42,740 nucleotides of DNA from Salinibacterium sp. (GTDB lineage Bacteria; Actinomycetota; Actinomycetes; Actinomycetales; Microbacteriaceae), in assembly GCA_025351795.1 (NCBI GenBank), contig JANXVG010000064.1:1-42740 (forward strand). Direction: 5' to 3'. Shown one piece after another: positions 33,341 to 40,912 of this stretch. The stretch's first letter is position 1; each line of letters starts with the position of its first letter. Both the position numbers and the translations under genes were made by a program. The notes beneath the pieces were generated by a model. The model searched no databases. It saw only the letters and a program-made list of their open reading frames with translations, and was not told the DNA's origin.

Positions 33341-33856
33341 GTGACCGAAATTTGGGGCGTTGCCCGGTTCGGCGATCCCTGCCGCGAGTGCGGGTTCAGC
33401 TGGACCATAACGGGTGCCAGAGCGATCGACATCGTGCGCGGTATACCATCCCACTACCGTGTGATCGCTGCCGGTGCAACCGGTTACGAGCGACACCCCG
33501 ATCTCGGCTGGAACGTCACCGAGTACGTGTGCCACGTCACCGATAACCTGCGCAACTGGGCCGAACGACTCATCGGCGTGATCAAGAGTGGCGAGCTGAG
33601 CGTGGGCGCCTACGACCAGGACGCACTCGGTGAGGCGCGTCAATATGATCGAGTGCCTCTCGTCGCAGCCCTCTGGTCGCTCGATCGTGCGGTCGCCGCC
33701 TGGATCGAGGCAACGACACTCGCCCTCGACTACAGTCTTGTTCTCGTGCACGACACCCGCGGGCGCATGGCGGCTATCGATGTTGTGCATGGCAATGCAC
33801 ACGACGCGCACCATCACGGATGGGACATCGAGCGTATCCTGGCTTACCGAGCCTGA
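33341..33856 (+). CDS. DinB-superfamily four-helix protein
   Basis: 171 residues. After a short Cys-containing N-terminus (GDPCRECGFSW) it shows the DinB-like metal site: His in YVCHVTDNLRNWAERL and two or three His in VHGNAHDAHHHGWDIERI. The family is a four-helix bundle with a triad of His ligands, including bacillithiol- and mycothiol-dependent transferases, so thiol-dependent detoxification is possible but unproven. GTG start; it probably shares the tesB transcript and converges on the hotdog gene 10 nt away. Confidence 0.72.
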   Translation: MTEIWGVARFGDPCRECGFSWTITGARAIDIVRGIPSHYRVIAAGATGYERHPDLGWNVTEYVCHVTDNLRNWAERLIGVIKSGELSVGAYDQDALGEARQYDRVPLVAALWSLDRAVAAWIEATTLALDYSLVLVHDTRGRMAAIDVVHGNAHDAHHHGWDIERILAYRA

Positions 33857-33866
33857 CCCACGCGGG

Positions 33867-34340
33867 TCACGCGCGCTTGGTGAAGCTCACAGCCTGCTCG
33901 ACGTATGGCTCCCAGACCGCGCGTAGGTCATCCGTGATCCGCTTCGGCCGCCCGGTTGCTGCGGTCACCATGACGAGTGTCGTAGCCGCCCGCGTGAACA
34001 GGATGCGCGGCTCAACACCGACGGGCGAGTAGAGCTCGTAGCAGACCTCCAAGCTCGCACCTCCGATGCGTCCGATCCACATCTCGATATCGACCGGTGC
34101 GCGCATGTACGGGATCGGGGCGAGGTACTCGATCTCTTGGCGGGCGATCAGGCTGCTCACTTCGGCACCCGGCCGAGCGTCCAGGATCGCGGTTGCCACG
34201 GCAGGGCCGCTGCCCTCGTCTGGTCGCCAGAAGGCCTGGATACGCGCCTCCTCGAGCAAGCGCAGCATTTCTGCGTTATTGACATGCGCGTATGCGTCGA
34301 AGTCGCTCCAGCGCAGCGGAATCGCGACGTGCAGCCTCAA
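33867..34340 (-). CDS. Hotdog-fold acyl-CoA thioesterase (4HBT / FcbC type)
   Basis: 157 residues. It starts with the family signature VAIPLRWSDFDAYAHVNNAEMLRLLEEARIQAF, including the Asp expected at the active site and HVNN, then IARQEIEYLAPIPY and the beta strands of the single hotdog. Substrates are probably small acyl-CoAs. It starts 3 nt after the ettA stop, so the two form an operon. Rv2475c, close to ettA in M. tuberculosis, is of the same type. Confidence 0.87.
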   Translation of the reverse strand: MRLHVAIPLRWSDFDAYAHVNNAEMLRLLEEARIQAFWRPDEGSGPAVATAILDARPGAEVSSLIARQEIEYLAPIPYMRAPVDIEMWIGRIGGASLEVCYELYSPVGVEPRILFTRAATTLVMVTAATGRPKRITDDLRAVWEPYVEQAVSFTKRA

Positions 34341-34343
34341 CGA

Positions 34344-36026
34344 TTAGTCCCTGGTGAGCTTGCGGTAGGTGGAACGGTGCGGTTTGGCGGCATCCGCACC
34401 CAGCCGTTCGATCTTGTTCTCCTCGTATGACTCGAAGTTGCCCTCGAACCAGTACCAGCGGGAGGGGTCTGCCTCGGTGCCCTCATAGGCGAGGATGTGT
34501 GTCGCGATACGGTCGAGGAACCACCGATCGTGGGTGATGACCACTGCACAACCGGGAAACTCCAGCAGCGCGTTCTCGAGCGATCCGAGAGTCTCGACAT
34601 CGAGGTCGTTCGTCGGTTCGTCGAGCAGCAGGAGGTTACCGCCCTGCTTGAGCGTGAGCGCCAAATTGAGGCGGTTGCGCTCCCCCCCTGACAGTACGCC
34701 AGCCTTCTTCTGCTGATCGGGCCCTTTGAAGCCGAACTGGCTCACATACCCACGGCTCGGGATCTCGGTTCTGCCGACCTGAATGTAGTCCTGGCCATCT
34801 GACACGACTTCCCACAGGGTCTTGTTGGGGTCGATTCCACCGCGGTCCTGGTCGACGTACGAGATGTCGACCGTCTCACCGATCTTCAGGTCGCCGGAGT
34901 CGAGCGGCTCAAGGCCCGTGATCGTCTTGAACAGCGTGGTCTTGCCCACCCCGTTCGGGCCGATGACGCCGACGATACCGTTGCGCGGCAGCGTAAAGCT
35001 GAGTCCATCGATGAGCACTCGATCACCGAAGCCCTTCTTGAGGTTCTTCGCATCGATGACCTGTGATCCCAGTCGAGGACCGACAGGGATCACGAGTTCT
35101 TCGAAATCGAGCTTCCTGGTCTTCTCTGCCTCGTTGGCCATCTCCTCGTAGCGAGCGAGGCGCGCCTTTGACTTAACCTGACGGCCCTTGGCATTGCTGC
35201 GCACCCACTCGAGCTCAGACGAGAGTCGCTTGGCGAGCTTTGCATCTTTCTTCCCTTGAACCTGAAGCCGCTCGCCCTTCTTCTCCAAGTAGGTCGAGTA
35301 GTTACCTTCGTAGGGGTAGAGGTGGCCGCGATCGACCTCGGCGATCCACTCGGCAACGTGATCGAGGAAGTATCGATCGTGGGTCACGGCAAGCACGGCG
35401 CCATGGTACTTGGCGAGATGCTGCTCGAGCCACAAGACGCTCTCGGCGTCCAGGTGGTTGGTGGGTTCGTCGAGCAGCAGCAGGTCGGGCTTCTGCAAAA
35501 GCAGCTTGGTGAGAGCAACCCGGCGCTTCTCTCCACCCGAGAGATTTGCAACCGTCGCATCGCCGGGCGGTGTGCGCAGGGCGTCCATGGCTTGCTCAAG
35601 TTGGGAGTCGAGGTCCCAGGCATCCGCTGCGTCGATCTCTTCTTGCAACGTGCCCATCTCGGCGAGCAAGGCGTCGAAGTCGGCGTCGGGTTCTGCCATC
35701 TCGAGGCCGATTGCCGAATGGCGGTCGACCTTGTCTTTAATCTCGCGCACACCTTCTTGCACGTTCTCGAGCACGGTCTTTGATTCGTCGAGCTCCGGCT
35801 CTTGCATGAGGATGCCGACCGAATACCCGGGGCTCAATCGCGCTTCCCCGTTGCTCGGCGTGTCGAGCCCGGCCATAATTTTGAGGATAGTCGACTTGCC
35901 TGCACCGTTCGGACCGACCACCCCGATCTTGGCGCCAGGGAAAAACGACATCGTGACGTCATCGAGAATGAGCTTGTCGCCGACCGCTTTGCGAGCGCGG
36001 ACCATCGAGTAAATGAATTCGGCCAT
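34344..36026 (-). CDS. ettA: Energy-dependent translational throttle protein EttA (ABC-F)
   Basis: 560 residues, the EttA length. It has two ABC ATPase domains without membrane segments. The first has GPNGAGKST, LSGGEKRRVAL and LLLLDEPTNHLDAESV; the second has GPNGVGKTT, LSGGERNRLNLA and LLLLDEPTNDLDVETL. The EttA-specific arm and P-site linker (TYLEKKGERLQVQGKKDAKLAKRL) lie between. EttA binds the ribosomal E site and gates entry to elongation according to ATP/ADP. TAGAAT sits 6 nt upstream of the ATG with no ribosome-binding site, implying a leaderless mRNA. Confidence 0.96.
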   Translation of the reverse strand: MAEFIYSMVRARKAVGDKLILDDVTMSFFPGAKIGVVGPNGAGKSTILKIMAGLDTPSNGEARLSPGYSVGILMQEPELDESKTVLENVQEGVREIKDKVDRHSAIGLEMAEPDADFDALLAEMGTLQEEIDAADAWDLDSQLEQAMDALRTPPGDATVANLSGGEKRRVALTKLLLQKPDLLLLDEPTNHLDAESVLWLEQHLAKYHGAVLAVTHDRYFLDHVAEWIAEVDRGHLYPYEGNYSTYLEKKGERLQVQGKKDAKLAKRLSSELEWVRSNAKGRQVKSKARLARYEEMANEAEKTRKLDFEELVIPVGPRLGSQVIDAKNLKKGFGDRVLIDGLSFTLPRNGIVGVIGPNGVGKTTLFKTITGLEPLDSGDLKIGETVDISYVDQDRGGIDPNKTLWEVVSDGQDYIQVGRTEIPSRGYVSQFGFKGPDQQKKAGVLSGGERNRLNLALTLKQGGNLLLLDEPTNDLDVETLGSLENALLEFPGCAVVITHDRWFLDRIATHILAYEGTEADPSRWYWFEGNFESYEENKIERLGADAAKPHRSTYRKLTRD

Positions 36027-36032
36027 GGGGTT

Positions 36033-36038
36033 ATTCTA
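36033..36038 (-). promoter_or_regulatory. Leaderless -10 box of ettA
   Basis: TAGAAT on the minus strand, AACCCC, then ATG. The hexamer is one base from consensus, and the 6-nt spacing places the transcript start at the start codon. Confidence 0.6.
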
Positions 36039-36060
36039 CGGAAGTGGGCAACCCTCCTTC

Positions 36061-36096
36061 GCCGGCACTGGCGGCGCAGCCGGCACTGGCGGCGCG
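36061..36096. repeat. Tandem duplication of GCCGGCACTGGCGGCGC
   Basis: An 18-bp unit present twice in direct succession (36061-36078, 36079-36096), differing only at the last base. It lies in the 87-bp gap between ettA and the next gene. It may be replication slippage; a role near the ettA promoter is possible. Confidence 0.55.
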
Positions 36097-36113
36097 CGAC
36101 AGTTGCGCGATTC

Positions 36114-36527
36114 TTACGGTTGCAGCGCGCGCATCGAGTTATTGCGGACATCGTGCGTGAGCTCGGCCAAGCCAAGCGCCTCCGGCAACGGCGGCAGGTA
36201 CATGCCGAATCGACCGCGGTAGCCCTTGCGCAACCCGTACCAACCGCCCACCGGGTTCGACTCCGACCGACCCCACGCCTCGACGGTTCCGTCTGCCGCG
36301 GGCTTGAGCTCGTCGGCCGCGCCAAGCGGAACCCAGTCGCCCTGCCGCGTGAGCCAGTCGTGCAGGTCATCAATCGCGCTCGCGTGGTATCTGAGGGTGG
36401 TGGATCCTACCTGGCAGACGATTGCGGGCGGGTCAGCCGAGTCGTCGCGATACATCGTGTATTCCGACGACCCGGGAGGGGTTTTCAGAACCCAAGGATC
36501 GTCTGTGGTGCCGCTACCATCGGTCAT
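36114..36527 (-). CDS. Conserved actinobacterial hypothetical protein
   Basis: 137 residues, soluble. It starts MTDGSGTTDDPWVLKTPPGSSEYTMYRD and contains YHASAIDDLHDWLTRQGDWVPLGAADE and NPVGGWYGLRKGYRGRFGMYLPPLPEALGLAELTH. I recognise the WxLxTPPGSSEYxMY pattern from small hypothetical proteins of actinobacteria, without a known role. GGGAG lies 6 nt upstream of the ATG. It lies upstream of ettA on the same strand, but ettA appears to have its own promoter. Confidence 0.8.
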   Translation of the reverse strand: MTDGSGTTDDPWVLKTPPGSSEYTMYRDDSADPPAIVCQVGSTTLRYHASAIDDLHDWLTRQGDWVPLGAADELKPAADGTVEAWGRSESNPVGGWYGLRKGYRGRFGMYLPPLPEALGLAELTHDVRNNSMRALQP

Positions 36528-36634
36528 TACTGCTCCCGCTCTGCTTCAGCCATCACGTGTGACAGAACCCTGTTCCGGCCAGCGATTCGCGCCAGGTAGC
36601 TCGCGCACGCGGCGCAATTGCCTGGCTCATGGCG

Positions 36635-37105
36635 CTACCAGTCGATCGTACGAGTCGTGCCGACCAGACACCGGCCCGTGCTGAGGGTGTTTGCCAGCTC
36701 GCTGTGATACCCGGTGCCGTTGATTTGGCCGATAAGACAGGCAGATGCGATGCGCACTGAAACAATAATGGTGTCAGCCGCCAAGCCAACGCTCGTCTTG
36801 TCGGGCGTCACTTCCATGGTGGATTGTGTGAATCCGGCGGACACCAACCAATTGACCATGGCCTTACCGTCGGCAGCTGTAATGGAATGCAGGTACGCGG
36901 TCATGGTGAAATCGAAGTAGGCGCGGTTCTGGGCCGCTGAGCCGCCTGCCATGAACACCGGATTCGGCGCAGCCTGCGCGGTTGCCGACGGCGATGCCGA
37001 CGAGATCTCCGTGGGAACCGGCATCGGCTTGCCCGACACGCACCCGGCCAGCAGGGTGATCGCCGTGACAGCAACGGCTACACCGGCTATGAGTCGTCTG
37101 CGCAT
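36635..37105 (-). CDS. Small secreted lipoprotein of unknown function
   Basis: 156 residues. The signal peptide MRRRLIAGVAVAVTAITLLAGC gives lipidated Cys22. A Pro/Ser/Ala linker follows (PVPTEISSASPSATAQAAPN) and a domain of about 110 residues with three Cys. The segments GGSAAQNRAYFDFTMTAYLH, MVNWLVSAGFTQSTMEVTPDKTSVGLAADTI and CLIGQINGTGYHSEL match a recurrent actinobacterial lipoprotein family of unknown function. GGAGGAGG lies about 11 nt upstream of the ATG. It is 77 nt downstream of ssb and perhaps on the same transcript. Confidence 0.8.
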   Translation of the reverse strand: MRRRLIAGVAVAVTAITLLAGCVSGKPMPVPTEISSASPSATAQAAPNPVFMAGGSAAQNRAYFDFTMTAYLHSITAADGKAMVNWLVSAGFTQSTMEVTPDKTSVGLAADTIIVSVRIASACLIGQINGTGYHSELANTLSTGRCLVGTTRTIDW

Positions 37106-37182
37106 CTGGTGCGTGCCCTCCTCCGCAGCCGCGCTCGCGACTGATCAGTGAGATTCTACGGTCCCTCACACGGGACCCGGGT

Positions 37183-37689
37183 TCAGAATGGCACCGGTAC
37201 CGGCTCGAAGCCCACGCTATCTGCCACGGCATCCGCATCTTCTTCGTCGTCGTCTGCGCTGACTTTGTCGGCCTCGGCAGGAAACTCGCCCCCCTCGCTC
37301 GACGCCAGGTCATCGGTTTTCGCCACGACATTGGCGATTGTGCGTGTGAACACTGAATTGCCCCACATCAGGTCGTGGCCGATGGCCTCTGCTTCAATAT
37401 CGATGGTCGTGCCCGCCTTCTCGCCACTGGTCCAGTCGCGAATGCGCAGTTTTCCGGTAACGACCACGCGCTCGCCCTTCTCGATGGACGCTGTCGCATT
37501 GATGGCGAGTTGGCGGAACGACGTGATCGTGTACCAGTTGGTTTCACCGTCTGCCCAGCTGTTCTGTGACCGATCGAATCGCCGCTGCGTGGAGGCGAGC
37601 CTGAATGACGTGATTGCCAGGCCCTCGCTCGTGACGATGTGGCGGGGAACGGTGGCCACGAGTCCCGTGACGGTGATGATGTCTGACAT
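37183..37689 (-). CDS. ssb: Single-stranded DNA-binding protein paralogue
   Basis: 168 residues. The OB-fold runs over about residues 1-115 (MSDIITVTGLVATVPRH, ITSFRLASTQRRFD, WYTITSFRQLA, GERVVVTGKLRIRDW, TIDIEAEAIGHDL). A short acidic tail follows (SADDDEEDADAVAD), but the extreme C-terminus is EPVPVPF rather than the DDDIPF tip that recruits repair partners. This suggests the second SSB (SsbB-like, compare Rv2478c next to ettA), not the housekeeping one. GAGGAG lies 6 nt upstream of the ATG. Two inverted repeats precede the gene. Confidence 0.87.
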   Translation of the reverse strand: MSDIITVTGLVATVPRHIVTSEGLAITSFRLASTQRRFDRSQNSWADGETNWYTITSFRQLAINATASIEKGERVVVTGKLRIRDWTSGEKAGTTIDIEAEAIGHDLMWGNSVFTRTIANVVAKTDDLASSEGGEFPAEADKVSADDDEEDADAVADSVGFEPVPVPF

Positions 37690-37714
37690 GAATTTCTCCT
37701 CTGTGAGCAGTGAG

Positions 37715-37760
37715 CGGACTTCGGGACGACACTCGTGCCGGGAACTCGCCCCGAAGTCCG
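37715..37760 (-). promoter_or_regulatory. Perfect 11-bp inverted repeat in the ssb leader
   Basis: CGGACTTCGGG (37715-37725) and CCCGAAGTCCG (37750-37760), with a 24-nt spacer. In ssb mRNA it would end 26 nt before the start codon, close to the GAGGAG ribosome-binding site. It could be a regulatory hairpin, a repressor site or a second terminator for msrA; no U-tract follows. Confidence 0.5.
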
Positions 37761-37793
37761 GTGCAGCAAGTGTCACGGCGGCGAGCACGCGAA

Positions 37794-37831
37794 AGCGCCG
37801 GTCAACTCCGATTGGGGAAACGACCGGCGCT
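37794..37831 (-). terminator. Hairpin after msrA, candidate terminator
   Basis: AGCGCCGGTC (37794-37803) and GACCGGCGCT (37822-37831) form a perfect 10-bp stem with an 18-nt loop, 20 nt after the msrA stop. On the msrA strand it is followed by TTTC, a weak U-tract usual for actinobacteria. Confidence 0.55.
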
Positions 37832-37851
37832 ATGCCTGCGGGGAGGAGCGG

Positions 37852-38379
37852 TTAGGAGGCCAGCAGGTACCCCGCAAACGACGTGCGGATCTTGTTGACC
37901 TTGGGCAATGCCACGGCCATGCAATAACCCTGACCCGGGTTCTTCGCGAAAAAGTCCTGATGGTAGGCCTCCGCCTCGTGCCAGTCGGTGAGCGGTGCGA
38001 TCTCGGTGACGACCCCGCCATCCCAATACTCGCCTGCGCGATCGCGTGCCGCTTCGAAGAGGGTCTTTTGCTCCTCGTCCGCATAGAACATGGCCGAGCG
38101 ATACTGGGTGCCAACGTCGTTTCCCTGCCGGTTGAGTTGGCGGGGATCGTGCAGGCTGAAGAACACGTCGAGAATCACGGTTGCCGGGATAACATCCGGA
38201 TCAAACGTGACGGCAACCGCTTCGGCGTGGCCGGTTCGGCCCGTGCACACCGACTCATAATCAGGATGCGCCGTCTGGCCACCCGTGTACCCGGATACGA
38301 CCGCTGACACGCCCTTAAGGGTGCGGTACACCGCATCAAGGCACCAGAAACAGCCACCAGCGATAACGAAAGTTTGCAT
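37852..38379 (-). CDS. msrA: Peptide-methionine (S)-S-oxide reductase
   Basis: 175 residues. MsrA repairs the S form of oxidised methionine. The catalytic motif is GCFWC at residues 9-13 with nucleophile Cys10 (most MsrA have GCFWG or GCFWC). SGYTGGQTAHPDYESVCTGRTGHAEAV, FFSLHDPRQLNRQGNDVGTQYRSAMFY and YHQDFFAKNPGQGYC are all family-typical. TAGGGT lies 7 nt upstream of the ATG with no ribosome-binding site, implying a leaderless mRNA. Confidence 0.95.
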   Translation of the reverse strand: MQTFVIAGGCFWCLDAVYRTLKGVSAVVSGYTGGQTAHPDYESVCTGRTGHAEAVAVTFDPDVIPATVILDVFFSLHDPRQLNRQGNDVGTQYRSAMFYADEEQKTLFEAARDRAGEYWDGGVVTEIAPLTDWHEAEAYHQDFFAKNPGQGYCMAVALPKVNKIRTSFAGYLLAS

Positions 38380-38386
38380 GATTCAC

Positions 38387-38392
38387 ACCCTA
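38387..38392 (-). promoter_or_regulatory. Leaderless -10 box of msrA
   Basis: TAGGGT on the minus strand, 7 nt (GTGAATC), then ATG. Confidence 0.5.
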
Positions 38393-38476
38393 CTTTCCGT
38401 CGGGGTATCGGCGCCTGTGGCACCATCGATGTCAACATCCACTGGCGCAGCGTCATTCCCGATGAGCGGCTCACCG

Positions 38477-38482
38477 TAGGCT
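38477..38482 (+). promoter_or_regulatory. Leaderless -10 box of the aldo/keto reductase gene
   Basis: TAGGCT, 6 nt (TGACAT), then ATG at 38489. No ribosome-binding site is visible. Confidence 0.5.
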
Positions 38483-38488
38483 TGACAT

Positions 38489-39496
38489 ATGCCTTACACC
38501 GCAGCTCCTGATCGTTACGCAACCATCGAGTACGCTCGCGTCGGGCGCAGCGGATTGAAGCTTCCTCGGGTGTCACTCGGCCTCTGGAACAACTTCGGCG
38601 ATGACCGCGCCGTCACTACCCAGCGCGCGATTCTGCGCCGCGCGTTCGACCTTGGCATCACACACTTCGACCTCGCCAACAACTACGGTCCTCCCGCTGG
38701 TTCGGCAGAGACCAACTTCGGTCGCATCTTCGCCGAAGACTTTCGCGCCTACCGCGACGAGACGATCATCTCCAGCAAGGCCGGCTACGACATGTGGGAG
38801 GGTCCGTATGGTGAGTGGGGCTCCCGCAAGTACCTGCTATCGTCTCTCGATCAAAGCCTCGGTCGCCTCGGCCTCGACTACGTCGACATCTTCTATTCGC
38901 ACCGCCCAGACCCCGAGACTCCCATTGAAGAAACCATGGGGGCACTCGCCACGGCCGTCACGAGCGGCAAGGCACTGTACGTCGGCATCTCGAACTACGA
39001 CCCTGAGCAGACCCTCGCTGCTGCCGCCGCGCTCGCTGAACACAAGATCCCACTCGTGATTCACCAGCCTCGCTACAACATGTTCGACCGTCACATCGAG
39101 AACGGGCTCTTTCCGGTGCTCGACACAATCGGTGCAGGGAGCATCGTGTTTTCGCCGCTCGCTCAGGGTCTGCTCACCGATCGCTACCTCGACGGCACGA
39201 TCCCGGCCGGCTCTCGCGCATCGGAAGGCCGATGGTTGCAACCCGGCCCCATCTCTGACGTCTATCTGGAGCGCGTTCGTGGCCTCGATGAGATCGCGAG
39301 AGGCCGCGGGCAGAGTCTCGCCCAGCTCGCGCTGACCTGGGTGCTGCGGCATCCGCAAGTGACGAGCGCACTCATCGGTGCCTCAAGCGTTGCTCAGCTC
39401 GAAGATAACTTCGCGGCAACGGATGCGGCACCGCTGACAGCAGAGGAGCTCAGCGCGATCGAGCCACTCGCCGTGCACGGCACTGACCTGCGCTGA
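38489..39496 (+). CDS. Aldo/keto reductase, YghZ / Kv-beta-like
   Basis: 335 residues, an NADPH-dependent TIM barrel. The catalytic tetrad is visible: Asp and Tyr in HFDLANNYGPP, Lys in ISSKAGYDMW, His in IFYSHRPDPETP. The loop GYDMWEGPYGEWGSRKYLLSSLDQSL is the mark of the YghZ (L-glyceraldehyde-3-phosphate reductase) and Kv-beta branch. The C-terminal NADPH segment is SALIGASSVAQLEDN. It is translationally linked to the EamA transporter gene 3 nt downstream. Confidence 0.93.
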   Translation: MPYTAAPDRYATIEYARVGRSGLKLPRVSLGLWNNFGDDRAVTTQRAILRRAFDLGITHFDLANNYGPPAGSAETNFGRIFAEDFRAYRDETIISSKAGYDMWEGPYGEWGSRKYLLSSLDQSLGRLGLDYVDIFYSHRPDPETPIEETMGALATAVTSGKALYVGISNYDPEQTLAAAAALAEHKIPLVIHQPRYNMFDRHIENGLFPVLDTIGAGSIVFSPLAQGLLTDRYLDGTIPAGSRASEGRWLQPGPISDVYLERVRGLDEIARGRGQSLAQLALTWVLRHPQVTSALIGASSVAQLEDNFAATDAAPLTAEELSAIEPLAVHGTDLR

Positions 39497-39499
39497 CGA

Positions 39500-40444
39500 G
39501 TGGGTTACCTCTACGCGCTCATCGCAGCGCTGCTCTTTGGCGCGAACGGAAGCGTCACCAAGGTTGTGCTTGAGGCCGGACTCACGCCAACCCAAGTCAC
39601 CCAGTTTCGTACCGTCGGCACGACCATAATCGCGGGAATCGTGTTGCTGATCATCGACCGACGCGGATTTCGGATGACGCGGCGCCAGTTAGTCATGATG
39701 CTCATACTCGGCGTGCTCGGAGTGGCGCTGCTGCAGGCGAGCTACGCGGTTGCCCTACAACTACTCCCGGTGGGCATTGCGTTGCTCCTCGAGTACACGG
39801 CCGTATTGTTCGTGGCCGTCATTGCCTTCGTGTTTTTCAAAGAGCAGGTGCGGGCTCGGCTCTGGATAGCAATCGCGTGCGTGCTGGTGGGCCTCACGAT
39901 CGTCGCCGAGATCTGGTCATCGAGCCTCAATGGCTTCGGAGTCATCATGGCTATGATCGCCGCGCTCACGCTCACCCTCTACTTCCTCGTCGGCGAGCGC
40001 CAGGTTTCCTCGATCTCTCCGCTCGCCGTCGCCTTCTGGACGAACGTGTTCGCCGCGGCGTTCTGGCTCCCCCTCAGCGGATGGTGGAACGTGCAGCCAG
40101 CCATGCTCACGACCACCGTGTCGCTCGGCGGAAACCTTGCGGCGGTACACCTGCCGCTCTTGGTTCCTGTGCTGTGGAATATCGTGCTCGGCTCGTTCCT
40201 GCCGTTCCTGTTCTCGTTCCTCGCGCTCAAACACTTGACCGTGACAGCAACCGGGATCGTCGCCTCCTCCGAGGTGATCTTCGCGTTCCTCGTGGCCTGG
40301 CTGTGGCTCGGCGAGGGCCTCAACGCTATACAGATTCTCGGCGCGGTGATCGTTCTCGCGGGCATCATCCTTGCCCAGACAGCTCGTGCCAACAAGGTGC
40401 TCGATCCCGATCTCGCGTTCACCGCGAAGGGCGTCACGCTGTAG
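39500..40444 (+). CDS. EamA/DMT-family transporter
   Basis: 314 residues with ten hydrophobic helices arranged as two EamA repeats (start GYLYALIAALLFGANGSVTKVVLEAGLTPTQVTQFR; second repeat from about residue 150 with YFLVGERQVSSISPLAVAFW). The second-repeat signature LTVTATGIVASSEVIFAFLVAWLWLGEGLNAIQILGAVIVLAGI is clear. Such proteins export or import small metabolites; the substrate is unknown. GTG start, coupled to the aldo/keto reductase gene. Confidence 0.9.
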   Translation: MGYLYALIAALLFGANGSVTKVVLEAGLTPTQVTQFRTVGTTIIAGIVLLIIDRRGFRMTRRQLVMMLILGVLGVALLQASYAVALQLLPVGIALLLEYTAVLFVAVIAFVFFKEQVRARLWIAIACVLVGLTIVAEIWSSSLNGFGVIMAMIAALTLTLYFLVGERQVSSISPLAVAFWTNVFAAAFWLPLSGWWNVQPAMLTTTVSLGGNLAAVHLPLLVPVLWNIVLGSFLPFLFSFLALKHLTVTATGIVASSEVIFAFLVAWLWLGEGLNAIQILGAVIVLAGIILAQTARANKVLDPDLAFTAKGVTL

Positions 40445-40586
40445 GCCGAGCGGTCGAATGGTGTGCCCGTCGTCGCCCAAATTCGATAACCGCACCCGCA
40501 TCTCCCTCCGAATTCCCGGATGTCAGTGGTAGAACATATATTCGAGCAATACCATCCATTCGGCCGGATTCACGATCGGAGAGAAC

Positions 40587-40832
40587 ATGACAATTCTGGA
40601 TTTTGTCGGCACCGCCCCGACTGTCCGCCCCGGTATCGCCATGATCCAGCTCCACGATGCACTGTGGCGCATCACTAGGCTCAACGGTGAGGTTCTTGGT
40701 TACATTGAGCGGCTCAACGAGCCCGCTGGTCACCGTTTCCGCGCCAAACGCCTACTTCCGCGGCAGCGCCGGTTTCTGCCCATCGGTGACTTCTGGACCA
40801 TCGATGACGCCATCGACTGCTTCCGATTCTGA
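40587..40832 (+). CDS. Small conserved protein, unknown function
   Basis: 81 residues. The core ALWRITRLNGEVLGYIERLNEPAGHRFRAKRLLPRQRRFLPIGDFWTIDDAIDCFRF is basic in the middle with a Trp-based C-terminal motif. It looks like a small beta-rich domain that recurs in actinobacteria. GGAGA lies 5 nt upstream of the ATG. A TATATT-like box near 40530 could be its promoter. Function not known. Confidence 0.72.
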   Translation: MTILDFVGTAPTVRPGIAMIQLHDALWRITRLNGEVLGYIERLNEPAGHRFRAKRLLPRQRRFLPIGDFWTIDDAIDCFRF

Positions 40833-40899
40833 CCTCACCGTCACTCGTCGCTTTTCACGACACTCGCGGGTAGTACCGGGCGCACGGTCGGGCCGGGGT

Positions 40900-40905
40900 T
40901 ATGGT
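40900..40905 (+). promoter_or_regulatory. Candidate leaderless -10 box
   Basis: TATGGT, 7 nt (GCTGAGC), then ATG at 40913. It supports that start over the ATG inside the box at 40901. Confidence 0.4.
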
Positions 40906-40912
40906 GCTGAGC

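Noticed and set aside
36061-36096. The tandem repeat as a possible CRISPR or satellite
   Set aside because: Only two adjacent 18-bp units without spacers. It is best explained by slippage.
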